From: Micromonospora ureilytica
GTDB taxonomy: Bacteria > Actinomycetota > Actinomycetes > Mycobacteriales > Micromonosporaceae
DNA length: 64,000 bases
Reading direction: 5' to 3'
NCBI RefSeq assembly: GCF_015751765.1
Contig: NZ_JADOTX010000001.1
Span: 2,914,001 to 2,978,000 of the forward strand
Positions within the stretch are counted from its first letter, which is position 1. Each line of letters begins with the position of its first letter. Both the position numbers and the translations under genes were made by a program. The notes under the pieces are model-generated. The model was not told the origin of the DNA. It saw only the letters and a program-made list of their open reading frames with translations, and did not search any database. Of the stretch, positions 63,971-64,000 are shown piece by piece.

Positions 63971-64000
63971 CCCCCGTCACATCGTCGACGGACGGCTATT

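Overview
The window looks like chromosomal DNA of a high-GC actinomycete of the Micromonosporaceae (Micromonospora-like). GC and third-position GC are very high, GTG starts are common, the tRNA genes lack an encoded CCA, the rRNA operon order is 16S-23S-5S with no spacer tRNA, and the gene order of the core block matches the recN/pyrG/xerD/parA/scpAB/cmk/der region of Mycobacterium tuberculosis (Rv1691-Rv1713). The species call is inference.

Layout. (1) 1-23.9 kb is an accessory, patchwork region. It holds a TerD-like gene, a tRNA-Arg-like gene split by a 55-nt insertion in its anticodon loop, an internally deleted IS630-type element, two lipoproteins, the C-terminal stump of a conjugation ATPase, several type VII secretion (T7SS) substrate-like genes plus a mycosin-like protease operon without any Ecc core gene, SMI1/KNR4-like and other small uncharacterised proteins, a degenerate methyltransferase-like/XF1762 pair, and two related tyrosine recombinases facing each other. 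It ends at an intact tRNA-Pro(GGG) whose 3' half is duplicated 1.5 kb away as an attachment-site scar. This reads as layered remains of actinomycete integrative elements. (2) 24.1-35.3 kb is a conserved housekeeping run, mostly on the minus strand: pyrG, NUDIX hydrolase, ald, xerD, parA, scpA, scpB, rluB, cmk and der, closed by a perfect 16-bp terminator hairpin. (3) 35.5-45.7 kb is a tightly packed minus-strand block: recN, steA, mctB-like, an MraY/WecA-like membrane protein, murJ, a glycosyltransferase, and a large membrane protein with a phosphatase-like ectodomain. It points to cell envelope and division. (4) 45.8-50.6 kb carries an HTH regulator convergent with a giant secreted subtilase; the pair sits between recN and nadK, which are adjacent in M. 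tuberculosis. (5) 50.8-58.0 kb is nadK, tlyA, two small proteins, an SCP2 protein (plus strand), a HAD phosphatase, and a 1000-residue TPR protein with a huge Arg-Gly-Asp-rich repeat region and a poly-Asp tail. (6) 58.1-64.0 kb is an rRNA operon on the minus strand with at least three readable promoters.

How the parts fit: the core block couples nucleotide supply (pyrG, cmk, nadK), ribosome maturation (der, rluB, tlyA), chromosome segregation (parA, scpAB, xerD) and envelope building (murJ, steA/mctB), arranged in runs with 1-14 nt overlaps that imply translational coupling. The accessory region has many leaderless transcripts, where a -10 box lies 6-8 nt before the start codon. Its genes look like defence, conflict or secretion cargo.
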